Assembly (NCBI GenBank): GCA_904393115.1
Contig: CAJFMX010000016.1
Coordinates: 1 to 53,419 of the forward strand
Reading direction: 5' to 3'
From: an uncultured Clostridia bacterium
GTDB taxonomy: Bacteria; Bacillota; Clostridia; Christensenellales; UBA1750
DNA: 53,419 nucleotides
Shown one piece after another: positions 1-8,787 of this stretch; position 1 is the first letter of the stretch; each line of letters opens with the position of its first letter. The translations under genes and the position numbers were made by a program. The notes beneath the pieces are model-generated. The model searched no databases. It saw nothing but the letters and a program-made list of their open reading frames with translations, and had not been told where the DNA came from.

Positions 1-1373
1 ACGGTGGCGCCGTTCTTCAGGGAGCCGATCTGAGAGAAGTTGGTGCCGGCGCCGCTGCGAACGCGCAGGGAGGAAGCGGTAACCATGTAGGTCTTGCCAT
101 CGGTGTCGTCATCATCGTCATCCTCGACCTTGCCAGCGGTGACGGTGATCTTCATGGAGTTGGACTCGTAAGTCTTGTTGACACCAGCGGGCTTGTAGGA
201 AGCGGTGATGTAGGCAACGCCTTCCTGCGTACCGATGACGGTATTATCGTCAGTGATGTCGATCACCTGGCGATCCGTGTTAGAACCGGGCAAGATGTCA
301 GCATCAACTTTCTTATCGGTGGCAACGCCCATGACGACGGGAGTGTACTCCTCGCCGATCTTGATGGTCTTGGTAGACTCGGCGAAGTAGATGCCCTTGG
401 GGTCGGACTCCTTGATGCCGTAGCGGACGACAACGTCGTATTCCTTGGTCTCGTAGATCGCGGAGCCAGTCTCCAGCTTGAAGACGACATCGTTGAAGTT
501 CTTCTCGTTGTCGTAACGGAGATACATCGGGATGGAGTACTTGACCTTGGAATCCACAAGCTTCTTGCCATCGGATTCCTCAAGCTTGAACACAGAAGCC
601 TTACCTGCTTCAGAAGTGGGGCTGTAGGCCCAGGTAACGTCGTCAAACAGATCGCCGTTGTTGTCCTTGAAGGTGATTTCCAGCTTCTCAACGAAGTTGG
701 TAGAGTTCACATCCGCCTTCTTGCCAACGAAATCCAGGTAGATCTTCGAGCCAACAATGTAGGCATCAAAGAGCTGCTTGTCAGTGCTCTCAATCTTAGA
801 GATGGTGGCCGTCTTAGCGTTCTTGTACTCGGCCGTGTTCTCAAGACGCAGAGAGATCTTTGCGGTTTCTTTAATCTGGACATCGCCCTTCTCACCGGTG
901 ACCTCGATGAGGAAGGACTCAGTGTAACCAGACTTGGTCAGCTCAACAGGGAAGCACACCGCCTTATTGTCGTTATCCCAACCGGTGCGATCCTTGTAAG
1001 AAGCCTTGTCGTTGACGTTGAGATCCTTGCCATCGATGGTGATCTTGAGATTGTTCGCATCCTTCAGATCATCATCAAAACCAACAACCCACACAAGAGC
1101 CATTTTACGGTTCTCGGTGAACTTGCCGGTGGTCTCCTCAGCTTCCTCTTCGTAGTTGTACTTGATCGTCAGAGAATTCGCATTGTTCGCGATGGTCTTG
1201 TCAGGATCGATGGTGTGATCCTTGGCTTCCGTGTAAACGCTGTCCGCCTTGATCTGATAAGACTTGTCAGAGATCGTCTTATTCGTCGTGGTGTCAGCGA
1301 AGGACACGGGGATCATGCACAGCACCATGGCCAGCGCCAGCACGATCGCAAGAGAATAAACCACGGCCCGCAT
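1..1373 (-). CDS. secreted Ig-like / SH3b surface protein, C-terminus cut by window edge
   Basis: The reading frame opens at 1373 and stays open to the window edge, giving 457 codons of an incomplete gene. It starts with a signal peptide (about residues 1-26, hydrophobic core then SFA-DT). A long Thr/Lys/Asp-rich beta-type region of no family I can name follows. Next comes a bacterial Ig-like (BIG2-type) stretch, roughly residues 340-415, reading KTIKIGEEYTPVV then GVAYITASYKP. An Asp-rich linker (DDDDDD) leads into the start of an SH3b domain (YMVTASSLRVRSGAGTNFSQIG), a fold that usually binds peptidoglycan. The protein is therefore probably exported and wall-attached. Codons ending in T (GTT, GAT, GCT, TCT) are much more frequent than in the neighbouring genes, which suggests transfer or special expression. 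The ribosome site is weak (GCGGAAAAAGA), so the exact start is less certain than the frame. Confidence 0.8.
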   Translation of the reverse strand, partial: MRAVVYSLAIVLALAMVLCMIPVSFADTTTNKTISDKSYQIKADSVYTEAKDHTIDPDKTIANNANSLTIKYNYEEEAEETTGKFTENRKMALVWVVGFDDDLKDANNLKITIDGKDLNVNDKASYKDRTGWDNDNKAVCFPVELTKSGYTESFLIEVTGEKGDVQIKETAKISLRLENTAEYKNAKTATISKIESTDKQLFDAYIVGSKIYLDFVGKKADVNSTNFVEKLEITFKDNNGDLFDDVTWAYSPTSEAGKASVFKLEESDGKKLVDSKVKYSIPMYLRYDNEKNFNDVVFKLETGSAIYETKEYDVVVRYGIKESDPKGIYFAESTKTIKIGEEYTPVVMGVATDKKVDADILPGSNTDRQVIDITDDNTVIGTQEGVAYITASYKPAGVNKTYESNSMKITVTAGKVEDDDDDDTDGKTYMVTASSLRVRSGAGTNFSQIGSLKNGAT

Positions 1374-1462
1374 TCTTTTTCCGCAAGAGAAGCAATTCGC
1401 CGTGTCATTCTTTCGTAACTTTTTCGAAATGTTTTTCGACATAAACTCGGCGGATTTGTGTG

Positions 1463-1499
1463 AAAAAAGGCGTGCGCAGGGAAAACTCCTGCGCACGCC
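1463..1499 (-). terminator. Rho-independent terminator after the TIM-barrel gene
   Basis: On the minus strand a perfect 12-bp stem (GGCGTGCGCAGG with its complement, 7-nt loop) is followed by six T. It lies directly downstream of the gene ending at 1509. Confidence 0.9.
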
Positions 1500-1508
1500 G
1501 CCGGGGAT

Positions 1509-2387
1509 TTACGCCTCCCAGGGCGTGGGCACAAACTCCCCGCCGCGCGCCCATTTCAGGTAGTGCAGCGCGTGGAGCTGGCCCGTCATCTCCCACTCCC
1601 CGCGGTAGCAGTTGTCATGGTAGCCCTCGATGCTGACGTCGCCCTCGTACCCCGCGCGGTGCAGGATGTAGAACACGTCGCGCCAGTTGGTGTCGCCAAA
1701 ACCGGGGAAGCGGTCGGGCGTGAAGTCCAGGCCGCAGGAAATGCCCTGCTCCCGAATGCCCGTCCAGTCCACCGTGGTGTCCTTGCCGTGGACGCTGAAG
1801 ACCTTGCCGGCGTAGCGCCTGAGCTCGGGCAGGGGATCGATGAGCTGCTTGATGGCGTGCGCCGGCTCCCATTCCAGGCCGATGTTGGTCAGCGGCACGG
1901 CCTCGAACATCATGTCCCAGGCCCTGGGGCTGTAGGCGATGTTGCAGGTGTTTCTCTTCCAGGTGCCGCCCATCGGGCAGTTTTCAAACGCCAGGCGAAC
2001 GCCGCGGTCCGCCGCGTATGCGCCCAGCTCTCCAAAGACCGCCTTGTATCCCGGCATGGCGGCCTCCACGCTCTCCCCCTCCAGGGCGCCGGCAAAGGTG
2101 CAGACAAGGTCCGTCCCGAACAGGTGCGCGCTGTCGATGCACTTTTTGAGGTTCGCCTTGTGCTCCTCGTACTGGATGGGGTTGCAGTACAGGCCCAGCG
2201 CCGTGATCTTCTGCCCGGTCGGCGCAATGAGGTCCAGCACCCGCGGCGCGAGGTCCCGAATCTCCACGCCGTAGAACTCCATGTGGAAGCAGATCTCAAA
2301 GCGCTCAAAGCCCTTGTCCACCATGTGGGGAAGATACTCCAGCGCCTTCTGTCCCGGAATGCAGGTGCCGATGGCAATCTGTTTCAT
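1509..2387 (-). CDS. sugar phosphate isomerase/epimerase family TIM-barrel protein
   Basis: A 292-residue protein of the AP-endonuclease-2 / xylose-isomerase-like TIM-barrel fold. Characteristic pieces are the N-terminal strand MKQIAIGTCIPGQ, RFEICFH near residue 30, ITALGLYCNP near 60, a metal-ligand-type Glu in LAFENCP near 150, IGLEWEPAH near 190, VFSVHGKD near 210 and VSIEGYHD near 265. The Glu/His/Asp/Glu pattern fits the divalent-metal site of this superfamily. The substrate cannot be read from sequence; relatives act on keto sugars, inositols or their phosphates. The gene stands alone between its own promoter (2429-2456) and terminator, and GAGAGGAGC lies upstream of the ATG. The family is firm, the reaction open. 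Confidence 0.85.
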   Translation of the reverse strand: MKQIAIGTCIPGQKALEYLPHMVDKGFERFEICFHMEFYGVEIRDLAPRVLDLIAPTGQKITALGLYCNPIQYEEHKANLKKCIDSAHLFGTDLVCTFAGALEGESVEAAMPGYKAVFGELGAYAADRGVRLAFENCPMGGTWKRNTCNIAYSPRAWDMMFEAVPLTNIGLEWEPAHAIKQLIDPLPELRRYAGKVFSVHGKDTTVDWTGIREQGISCGLDFTPDRFPGFGDTNWRDVFYILHRAGYEGDVSIEGYHDNCYRGEWEMTGQLHALHYLKWARGGEFVPTPWEA

Positions 2388-2428
2388 GTTCCGATGCTCC
2401 TCTCGATTTTGTCGAATTTCTCTCCTCC

Positions 2429-2456
2429 ATTATACCATTTTCTTCCCGCTTTGCAA
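2429..2456 (-). promoter_or_regulatory. sigma-A promoter for the TIM-barrel gene
   Basis: TTGCAA, 16-bp spacer, TATAAT on the minus strand, about 40 bases upstream of the ATG at 2387. Confidence 0.7.
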
Positions 2457-2516
2457 TTCCCTGCGCATGGCGGTGCGCGCACACGGGCACGCTATGCGCA
2501 GAAGGGAGAGAGGACC

Positions 2517-2645
2517 ATGACCATTTTGCGCATTCTCTGGGCGCTCGCACTTCTTGCCGCCATCGCGGCGTGCGGATATGCCGCATACATCCTGCTGAGC
2601 AGTCTGATCGGCAGGCTCCTGCCGCTCTTTTCCTGGCTGCTCTGA
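2517..2645 (+). CDS. 42-residue hydrophobic membrane peptide
   Basis: A short frame beginning MTILRILWALALLAAIAACG and ending in LLPLFSWLL. Almost the whole peptide is hydrophobic, enough for one long or two short membrane helices, with Arg at positions 6 and 34. A purine-rich ribosome site (AAGGGAGAGAGG) lies 3-4 bases before the ATG. I do not recognise the family. It lies between the divergent promoter of the TIM-barrel gene and the pgk promoter, and no promoter of its own is evident. Toxin-like or regulatory membrane peptides look like this, but so would a chance frame; the good ribosome site is the main support. Confidence 0.45.
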   Translation: MTILRILWALALLAAIAACGYAAYILLSSLIGRLLPLFSWLL

Positions 2646-2696
2646 CCCGGCCGCAAAATTTCGTGTGAATCCGTTAACAATCGTTGCGAAAAGCGG

Positions 2697-2725
2697 TTGC
2701 AAATGCGCCCCATTTCGGGTATACT
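2697..2725 (+). promoter_or_regulatory. sigma-A promoter of the pgk-tpiA-gpmI operon
   Basis: TTGCAA, 17-bp spacer, TATACT. It leaves a leader of about 105 bases before the pgk start; I see no obvious riboswitch in that leader. Confidence 0.8.
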
Positions 2726-2838
2726 TTTGTTGTAGAAAAATTCCATACGCGCGGACGCCGGTTGCCGCGCGCGCATCTCCCTGGAACCCAAGCGCCGGTC
2801 AACAAGGTCTATCAAGCGGATAAGGAGTGTGTGTTGTT

Positions 2839-4023
2839 ATGAACAAGAAGACCATCGAAGATATCGATGTATCCGGCAAGCGCGTACTCGTGCGCTGCGA
2901 CTTCAACGTCCCCCTGGACGGCACGAAGATCACCGACGACACCCGCATCGTGGCGGCGCTGCCCACCATCCAGTACCTCCTGGACCACAATGCGGCCGTC
3001 ATCCTCTGCTCGCACCTGGGCCGTCCCAAGGGCGAATTCAACATGAAGTATTCCCTGGCCCCCGTTGCGGAGCGCCTGAGCGAGAAGCTCAATAAGAAGG
3101 TCGTCCTGGCCAAGGACGTCATCGGCGAGGACGCCAAGAAGTGCGTCGACGCGATGAAGCCCGGCGACATCGTTCTGCTGGAGAACGTCCGCTTCCACAA
3201 GGAAGAGGAAAAGAACGATCCTGAGTTCGCCAAAAAGCTGGCCTCCTTTGCGGAGATCTATGTCAACGACGCCTTTGGCACCGCGCACCGCGCGCACGCC
3301 TCCACCGAGGGCGTTGCCCACTACCTGCCCGCGGTCGCCGGCTTCCTGATCGGCAAGGAGCTCGACGTCATGGGCAAGGCGCTGGAGAACCCCGCCCGTC
3401 CCTTTGTCGCGATCCTGGGCGGCGCTAAGGTCTCCGACAAGATCGGCGTCATCAACAACCTGCTGGACAAGGTCGACACCCTGATCATCGGCGGCGGCAT
3501 GTCCTACACCTTCCAGAAGGCCCTGGGCGGCAGCGTCGGCAACTCCCTGTGCGAGAACGACAAGCTCGACCTGGCCAAGGAGATGCTCGAGAAGGCCAAG
3601 GCCAAGGGCGTGCGCATGCTGCTGCCCGTGGACAACGTCTGCGGCCAGGAGTTCTCCAACGACACCATGCGCATCACCGTGCACTCCAAGCAGATCCCCG
3701 ACGGCTGGGAGGGCATGGACATCGGCCCGAACACCCAGGCCCTGTTCGCGGCGGAGATCGCCAACGCGGCGACCGTCGTCTGGAACGGCCCGATGGGCGT
3801 CTTCGAGTTCCCGAACTTTGCCGCCGGCACCCGCGCCATCGCGCAGGCCCTGGCCGACAACCAGAACTGCGTCTCCATCATCGGCGGCGGCGACTCCGCT
3901 GCGGCCGTTGAACAGATGGGCTACGCCGACAAGATGACCCACATCTCCACCGGCGGCGGCGCCTCCCTGGAGTTCCTCGAGGGCAAGGAGCTGCCCGGCG
4001 TTGCGGCGCTGAACGACAAGTAA
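2839..4023 (+). CDS. pgk: phosphoglycerate kinase
   Basis: A 394-residue cytoplasmic enzyme converting 1,3-bisphosphoglycerate and ADP into 3-phosphoglycerate and ATP. The N-terminal domain shows the family signature [14 protein letters not shown] (residues 13-26), the substrate-binding LGRPKGE and the [10 protein letters not shown] segment. The C-terminal nucleotide domain carries [23 protein letters not shown] and the terminal [11 protein letters not shown] ... [15 protein letters not shown] loop. The length is normal. I chose the ATG at 2839 because TAAGGAG lies 11 bases upstream; an in-frame GTG at 2827 overlaps that site. It is the first gene of an operon with tpiA and gpmI. Neither gapA nor eno, frequent partners in Firmicutes, is adjacent here. 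Confidence 0.98.
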   Translation: MNKKTIEDIDVSGKRVLVRCDFNVPLDGTKITDDTRIVAALPTIQYLLDHNAAVILCSHLGRPKGEFNMKYSLAPVAERLSEKLNKKVVLAKDVIGEDAKKCVDAMKPGDIVLLENVRFHKEEEKNDPEFAKKLASFAEIYVNDAFGTAHRAHASTEGVAHYLPAVAGFLIGKELDVMGKALENPARPFVAILGGAKVSDKIGVINNLLDKVDTLIIGGGMSYTFQKALGGSVGNSLCENDKLDLAKEMLEKAKAKGVRMLLPVDNVCGQEFSNDTMRITVHSKQIPDGWEGMDIGPNTQALFAAEIANAATVVWNGPMGVFEFPNFAAGTRAIAQALADNQNCVSIIGGGDSAAAVEQMGYADKMTHISTGGGASLEFLEGKELPGVAALNDK

Positions 4024-4040
4024 TCCCTTTTTCAGATCCA

Positions 4041-4073
4041 AGCGCTCTGCGGCTCATCCCCCCGCAGGGCGCT
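4041..4073 (+). other. intercistronic hairpin between pgk and tpiA
   Basis: A 12-bp stem with one G-U pair (AGCGCTCTGCGG with CCGCAGGGCGCT, 9-nt loop). No T-run follows, so it is not an intrinsic terminator. An mRNA-processing or stability element is my inference. Confidence 0.6.
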
Positions 4074-4120
4074 TCGTCTGAATATCCCCATTTTATCAAC
4101 CATTTACGGAGGTAAAAAGT

Positions 4121-4885
4121 ATGAGAAAGCCCATTATTGCCGGCAACTGGAAGATGAACAAGCTGCCCTGCGAGGGCGCGGAGCTGGTCGAGGCGCTCAA
4201 GTCCAAGGTCGCGGACGCCCAGTGCGAGGTCGTCGTCTGCGTGCCGTTTGTGGACCTTGTGGCGGTCGCGGCGGCGGCCAAGGGCAGCAACATCAAGGTC
4301 GGCGCGCAGAACATGCACTGGGAGAAGAGCGGCGCCTTCACCGGCGAGATCTCCGCGGACATGCTCAAGGCCGTGGGCGCGCAGTACGTCGTGCTCGGCC
4401 ACTCCGAGCGCCGCCAGTACTTCGCGGAGACGGACGAGACCGTCAACAAGAAGGTCCTGGCCGCCGTCGCGAACGGCCTGACCCCCATCATCTGCGTGGG
4501 CGAATCCCTCCAGCAGCGCGAGAACGGCGAGACGGACGGCCTGGTCTCCATGCAGACGGTCAAGGCGCTCGAGGGCCTGACCGGCGAGCAGGTGCAGAAC
4601 CTCATCATCGCCTATGAGCCCATCTGGGCCATCGGCACGGGCAAGACCGCGACGGACGAGCAGGCCAACGAGACCATCGGCGTCATCCGCAAGGCCATCG
4701 AGGGCGCGTACGGCAAGGCGGTGGCCGACGCCACCCGCATCCAGTACGGCGGCAGCATGAACGCCAAGAACTGCGCCGGCCTCATGGCGCAGCCCGAGAT
4801 CGACGGCGGCCTGATCGGCGGCGCGTCGCTCAAGGCCGAGGACTTCTCCATCATCGTCGCGGCGGCGTCCGCGACCGTCAAGTAA
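4121..4885 (+). CDS. tpiA: triosephosphate isomerase
   Basis: A 254-residue TIM-barrel enzyme interconverting glyceraldehyde 3-phosphate and dihydroxyacetone phosphate. All catalytic landmarks are present: NWKMN with Lys11, LGHSERR with electrophile His94, and [12 protein letters not shown] with the base Glu166 just before the flexible loop. The C-terminal phosphate-binding glycines are in YGGSM and GLIGGASL. The ribosome site ACGGAGGT lies 8 bases before the ATG. The gene follows pgk by 97 bases containing the 4041-4073 hairpin and precedes gpmI by 13 bases. Confidence 0.98.
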   Translation: MRKPIIAGNWKMNKLPCEGAELVEALKSKVADAQCEVVVCVPFVDLVAVAAAAKGSNIKVGAQNMHWEKSGAFTGEISADMLKAVGAQYVVLGHSERRQYFAETDETVNKKVLAAVANGLTPIICVGESLQQRENGETDGLVSMQTVKALEGLTGEQVQNLIIAYEPIWAIGTGKTATDEQANETIGVIRKAIEGAYGKAVADATRIQYGGSMNAKNCAGLMAQPEIDGGLIGGASLKAEDFSIIVAAASATVK

Positions 4886-4898
4886 GAGGGCAGACACT

Positions 4899-6440
4899 AT
4901 GAAAAACATGACGGCACTCATCATCATGGACGGCTTCGGCGAGCGCGCCGAAACGCAGGGCAACGCCATCCGGCTTGCCGGCACCCCCAACCTCGACAAG
5001 CTCAAGGCCGAGTATCCCCACACGGTCATCGGCGCCAGCGGCATGGACGTGGGCCTGCCGGACGGCCAGATGGGCAACTCCGAGGTCGGCCACCTGAACA
5101 TCGGGGCGGGCCGCATCGTCTACCAGGAGCTGACCCGCATCACCAAGTCCATCCAGGACGGCGACTTCTTCGCCATCCCCGAGTTCGTGGACGCGTGCAC
5201 CAAGGCCAAGGCCAACGGCGGCAAGCTGCACCTGATCGGCCTGCTCTCCGACGGCGGCGTGCACAGCCACATCACCCACCTCTTTGCGCTGATCGACATG
5301 GCCAAGCGCCAGGGCCTTAGCAACGTCTACGTGCACTGCATCATGGACGGCCGCGACACCCCGCCCTCCAGCGGCATCGAGTACGTCAAGCAGCTCCAGG
5401 ACTACATGGACAAGATCGGCTTTGGCGCCATCGCCACCATCTCCGGCCGCTTCTGGGCCATGGACCGCGACAAGAGATGGGAGCGCGTGCAGAAGGCCTA
5501 CGAGGCCATCTCCTGCGGCGTGGGCGACACGGCCGCCTGCCCCATCTGCGCGATGGAGAACAGCTATAAGAACGAGAAGACGGACGAGTTCGTCGTGCCC
5601 TGCGTCATCCAGAAGGACGGCAAGCCCGTGGCCACGGTCGAGGCCGGCGACTCCATCATCTTCTTCAACTTCCGCCCGGACCGCGCGCGGGAGATCACGC
5701 GCACGTTCATCGAGCCGGACTTTGCGGACTTTGCGCGCCTGGGCGGCTACAAGCCCGTCACCTACGTGGGCATGACCCGCTACGACGAGACCTTCCAGAA
5801 CATCGAGACGGCCTTTAAGCCCGAGACGCTCACCAACACCCTGGGCGAATACCTGGCCGCCAACGGCAAGACGCAGCTGCGCATCGCGGAGACGGAGAAG
5901 TACGCGCACGTCACCTTCTTCTTCAACGGCGGCGTCGAGGCCCCGAACGCCGGCGAGGACCGCGTGCTCATCCCCTCGCCCAAGGTCACGACCTATGACC
6001 TCAAGCCGGACATGAGCGCAAACGAGGTCACGGAGAAGGCCGTGGAGCTCATCGGCAGCGGCAAGTACGACGTCATGATCCTGAACTTCGCCAACTGCGA
6101 CATGGTCGGCCACACCGGCGTGCTCGAGGCGGCGGAGGAGGCCGTGCGCACGGTGGACAAGTGCGTGGCCAAGGTCGTGGAGGCGGTTCTGGCCACCGGC
6201 GGCGCGGCGCTCATCACCGCGGACCACGGCAATGCCGACATGATGATCGATCCCGAGACGGGCGAGCCCTTCACGGCGCACACCACCAACAAGGTGCCCT
6301 TCATCCTGGTCGATCCCTCCCGCAAGGATGCCAAGCTCCGCGAGGGCGGACGCCTGGCGGACCTCGCGCCCACGATGCTGGAGCTCATGAACCTGCCCAA
6401 GCCCGCCGAAATGACCGGTGAGAGCCTGATCGCCAAGTAA
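4899..6440 (+). CDS. gpmI: 2,3-bisphosphoglycerate-independent phosphoglycerate mutase
   Basis: A 513-residue alkaline-phosphatase-superfamily enzyme converting 3- to 2-phosphoglycerate. The metal site begins with IIMDGFGE, and the phosphoserine nucleophile is Ser61 in GQMGNSEVGHLNIGAGR. The inserted transferase domain follows (DGGVHSH, MDGRDTPP, SGRFWAMDRD, NFRPDRAREITR). C-terminal metal ligands sit in NFANCDMVGHTG and TADHGNADMM. The length is standard. It is the last gene of the glycolytic operon and ends 18 bases before a strong bidirectional terminator. It depends on manganese, unlike the cofactor-dependent GpmA type, as is common in spore-former lineages. Confidence 0.97.
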   Translation: MKNMTALIIMDGFGERAETQGNAIRLAGTPNLDKLKAEYPHTVIGASGMDVGLPDGQMGNSEVGHLNIGAGRIVYQELTRITKSIQDGDFFAIPEFVDACTKAKANGGKLHLIGLLSDGGVHSHITHLFALIDMAKRQGLSNVYVHCIMDGRDTPPSSGIEYVKQLQDYMDKIGFGAIATISGRFWAMDRDKRWERVQKAYEAISCGVGDTAACPICAMENSYKNEKTDEFVVPCVIQKDGKPVATVEAGDSIIFFNFRPDRAREITRTFIEPDFADFARLGGYKPVTYVGMTRYDETFQNIETAFKPETLTNTLGEYLAANGKTQLRIAETEKYAHVTFFFNGGVEAPNAGEDRVLIPSPKVTTYDLKPDMSANEVTEKAVELIGSGKYDVMILNFANCDMVGHTGVLEAAEEAVRTVDKCVAKVVEAVLATGGAALITADHGNADMMIDPETGEPFTAHTTNKVPFILVDPSRKDAKLREGGRLADLAPTMLELMNLPKPAEMTGESLIAK

Positions 6441-6458
6441 GCAACGGCATATGACACA

Positions 6459-6503
6459 AGCCCCTGCGCCCCGTAAAAAAGGGGGCGCAGGGGCTTTCCT
6501 TTT
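6459..6503. terminator. terminator shared by gpmI and the converging peptide-binding protein gene
   Basis: A 15-bp perfect stem (AAGCCCCTGCGCCCC with its complement, 8-nt loop) followed by TCCTTTT on the plus strand. It lies between two convergent genes. Confidence 0.88.
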
Positions 6504-6509
6504 GTCCTT

Positions 6510-8225
6510 TTATTCCGCCTCGACGTGCGTCCAGCTCTCGATGCCGCGGTAGGGCTCGCCCGCGTGGATGACGTTGGGGATGGTCAGGCACTCGCCTGCG
6601 ATCTGCGTGCTCGTCCGCATGCAGAGGGTGTAGACGGGCAGGTCCTCGATGATGCGGTTGTAGACCTGCTGCATGGCGTTGTAATACGCCTCCTCGGTCT
6701 GGGCCGTGTCCAGGCTGTCCAGCGCGGCATCCATGGCCGTGCTCTGGTATCCGCTCCAGTTGTTGGCCCCATCCGAGCGCAGGAGCGAGGTCAGGTTTCC
6801 GTCGTCTGGAAGCTGATAGCCGACGAGGAGCAGGTCGTATTCGCCCGTCTGCCACGTCTCAGACAGGTCCGAGAAGGCCACGGTCTCCACCTCCACGCGG
6901 ATGCCCACCACGCTCAGCTGCGTGGCCAGGCGGTTTGCCGCGTCCCGGTGGGACGAATTGTCCTCCTCGTTGGTCAGGAGCCTGAGCACGAGGTTCTCCG
7001 TGAGCGTTCCGGTCTGCGCTTCCTCCTCGCGGCCCAGCAGGTTCTGCAGCATCTCGCTGTTGGCGGCGGCGGTCTCGGGATCGATCGTCGCCTCCGGGTC
7101 TTCGCTCGGCGCCGGGGTTTCGGTCGGCTCGGGCGTGGAAGTGGCCAGACGGTCAACGTATCCGTCCCCATCCATGTCCGTCCAGCCGAGCTCCGTCAGG
7201 AGCTCCCGCGCGCGCTCGGCGTCGTATTCCAGGCCCACGACCCGCTCGGCCAGCCAGCTGTCCGGGAGGACGGGCACGTCCACGGCCACGCCGTGGTTCT
7301 GGTAGGTGTTGGTGATGATGTCGTGCTTCTCCAGCGCGTGGGCGACGGCCTGGCGCAGGCGCAGGTCGCCCATCTGGCCCGAGAGGTTGGGGATGAGCAG
7401 CTCCGCCTGGCCGGTCAGGTAGTCCTGCCGGGAGACGTTGCTGCGCTCGGTCACGGAGGACACGGTCAGCATATCCACCGCGCAGACGTCCAGCAGCCCC
7501 GCCTGGAAGGTGTTGAGCACGGACGCATCGTTCTCCAGCGCCGTGGCGTGGATGGCGGGGATCTGGGCGGGCGTGCGCCACCAGCTCTCCCACCGCTCCA
7601 GGTCCAGGGAATCCCCCTCGCTGTAGGCGCTCACCCGGTAGGGGCCCGTTCCGGCGGGGTAGGCGTTCCCCTCCTGGGAGCTGACGATCGGGAAGGTCAG
7701 CGCGTAGAGCGCCGCATACCCTTCTTCCGTGTCCACGGACAGGAGGCGCTCCCCCTCCGCGCGCATCCCCGTGATCGGGGCGACGACCTCCTTCCACGGG
7801 CTCTCCTCCGCCGCGAGGATGGCCTCGTAGGACGCCACGACGTCCTGCGCGGTCAGGCCCTTTCCATCGTGGAAGAGGATGCCCTCGCGCAGGGTGATGG
7901 AGTAGCCGGTCTCCGTCCGGGTGACGCTGCCGGCCAGCCAGTTCTCGGGCTGATAGCGGTCGTCCAGGCGCATCAGGCCCTCGTAGCAGAGCTTCATGAG
8001 CCCCTGCATGGCCGAGGAGGGGTTCGTGAAGGGATTGAGCTCCCCAGAGGCCGAGGGCATGGCCACCGTCAGCGCCGTGGATTCCGCCTCCGGGGCAGGC
8101 GTGGCCGTGGCCGTCACGGCCGTCATCTGCGACCAGTTGAAGGACTCCTCACTCTGGCAGGCGGATGTCGTCATCATCAAGAGTGCACACAAGCACATCA
8201 GGGTAAATCGCTTTGTATTTCTCAT
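6510..8225 (-). CDS. ABC transporter solute-binding lipoprotein, family 5 (peptide/nickel type)
   Basis: A 571-residue SBP_bac_5 protein. The signal peptide ends in a lipobox (TTSAC, Cys23), so the mature protein should be anchored to the outer face of the membrane. Family landmarks are LMKLCYEGLMRLD near residue 75, TGYSITLREGILFHDGKGLTAQDVVASYE near 110, and the C-terminal YDLLLVGYQLPDD. An Asp-rich loop (DMDGDGYVDR) and an inserted Thr/Pro/Glu-rich stretch near residues 360-400 interrupt the second lobe. No permease or ATPase gene is adjacent, so it may work with a transporter encoded elsewhere. The first 77 bases overlap, in another frame, the end of the upstream transglycosylase gene. 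The ligand is probably a peptide, but this is unproven. Confidence 0.88.
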   Translation of the reverse strand: MRNTKRFTLMCLCALLMMTTSACQSEESFNWSQMTAVTATATPAPEAESTALTVAMPSASGELNPFTNPSSAMQGLMKLCYEGLMRLDDRYQPENWLAGSVTRTETGYSITLREGILFHDGKGLTAQDVVASYEAILAAEESPWKEVVAPITGMRAEGERLLSVDTEEGYAALYALTFPIVSSQEGNAYPAGTGPYRVSAYSEGDSLDLERWESWWRTPAQIPAIHATALENDASVLNTFQAGLLDVCAVDMLTVSSVTERSNVSRQDYLTGQAELLIPNLSGQMGDLRLRQAVAHALEKHDIITNTYQNHGVAVDVPVLPDSWLAERVVGLEYDAERARELLTELGWTDMDGDGYVDRLATSTPEPTETPAPSEDPEATIDPETAAANSEMLQNLLGREEEAQTGTLTENLVLRLLTNEEDNSSHRDAANRLATQLSVVGIRVEVETVAFSDLSETWQTGEYDLLLVGYQLPDDGNLTSLLRSDGANNWSGYQSTAMDAALDSLDTAQTEEAYYNAMQQVYNRIIEDLPVYTLCMRTSTQIAGECLTIPNVIHAGEPYRGIESWTHVEAE

Positions 8226-8787
8226 GGGTTCTCATTACCTTTGCTGCGTATTCTTTCACATCCCTGCCGGGAATGACGTCCAGCGTCTTTCCGTCGGAAG
8301 AGAGCTCCGGGTCCTCCAGCCAGCGGTCGACCTGCCCCTGTCCGGCGATGTAGGCGGTCAGCGCCTCCTGCCACTGGCCGTTGTAGCGGTCGTGCAGGAA
8401 GTTCAGGTACCAGCATCCCAGGCGCAGGTTCGTCTCGGGGTCGTACAGGGACTCCGTGGTATAGGGTTCGGAGAGCTCGACCTTGGTGGCGAGCCATTCC
8501 CCGGTGTCCGGCATGATCTGCATCAGGCCGATGGCGCCCACGGAGCTGACCGCGTCCTCCCGGAAGCTGCTCTCGCAGTACACGAGCGCCGCGAGCATGC
8601 AGGGGTCGATGGAAAACTCCTCCGACGCGGCGAGCAGTTCCGTCTCGTAGCGCAGCGGGTAGATTATGCGCTCGCGCCGGGGCTCCCAGACGCGCGCCCA
8701 CACAAACGTGAGGACGGCTAGCGCCAGCAGGAGCGCGCAAACGCAGGAAACGCTGACGGCCAGGCCGATCCTCCTCTTCTTCGTCAC
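8149..8787 (-). CDS. lytic transglycosylase (SLT domain), membrane-anchored
   Basis: A 212-residue protein with one N-terminal membrane helix (RIGLAVSVSCVCALLLALAV) and an outward Slt70-type lysozyme-like domain that should cleave peptidoglycan glycan strands. The catalytic Glu is in YCESSFREDAVSS, followed by GAIGLMQIMPDTG and the NLRLGCWYLNFL and TAYIAGQGQV motifs. I chose the GTG at 8787 because GGAGGA lies 6 bases upstream and the GTG overlaps the coaE stop (GTGA); an in-frame ATG at 8802 lies upstream of that ribosome site. The C-terminal tail reads 77 bases into the next gene. Co-transcription with coaE and polA is likely from the spacing. Confidence 0.88.
   Translation of the reverse strand: MTKKRRIGLAVSVSCVCALLLALAVLTFVWARVWEPRRERIIYPLRYETELLAASEEFSIDPCMLAALVYCESSFREDAVSSVGAIGLMQIMPDTGEWLATKVELSEPYTTESLYDPETNLRLGCWYLNFLHDRYNGQWQEALTAYIAGQGQVDRWLEDPELSSDGKTLDVIPGRDVKEYAAKVMRTHEKYKAIYPDVLVCTLDDDDIRLPE

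Noticed and set aside
6510..8225. EF-hand or dockerin domain in the binding protein
   Set aside because: Only a single Asp-rich loop is present, within the normal solute-binding fold.
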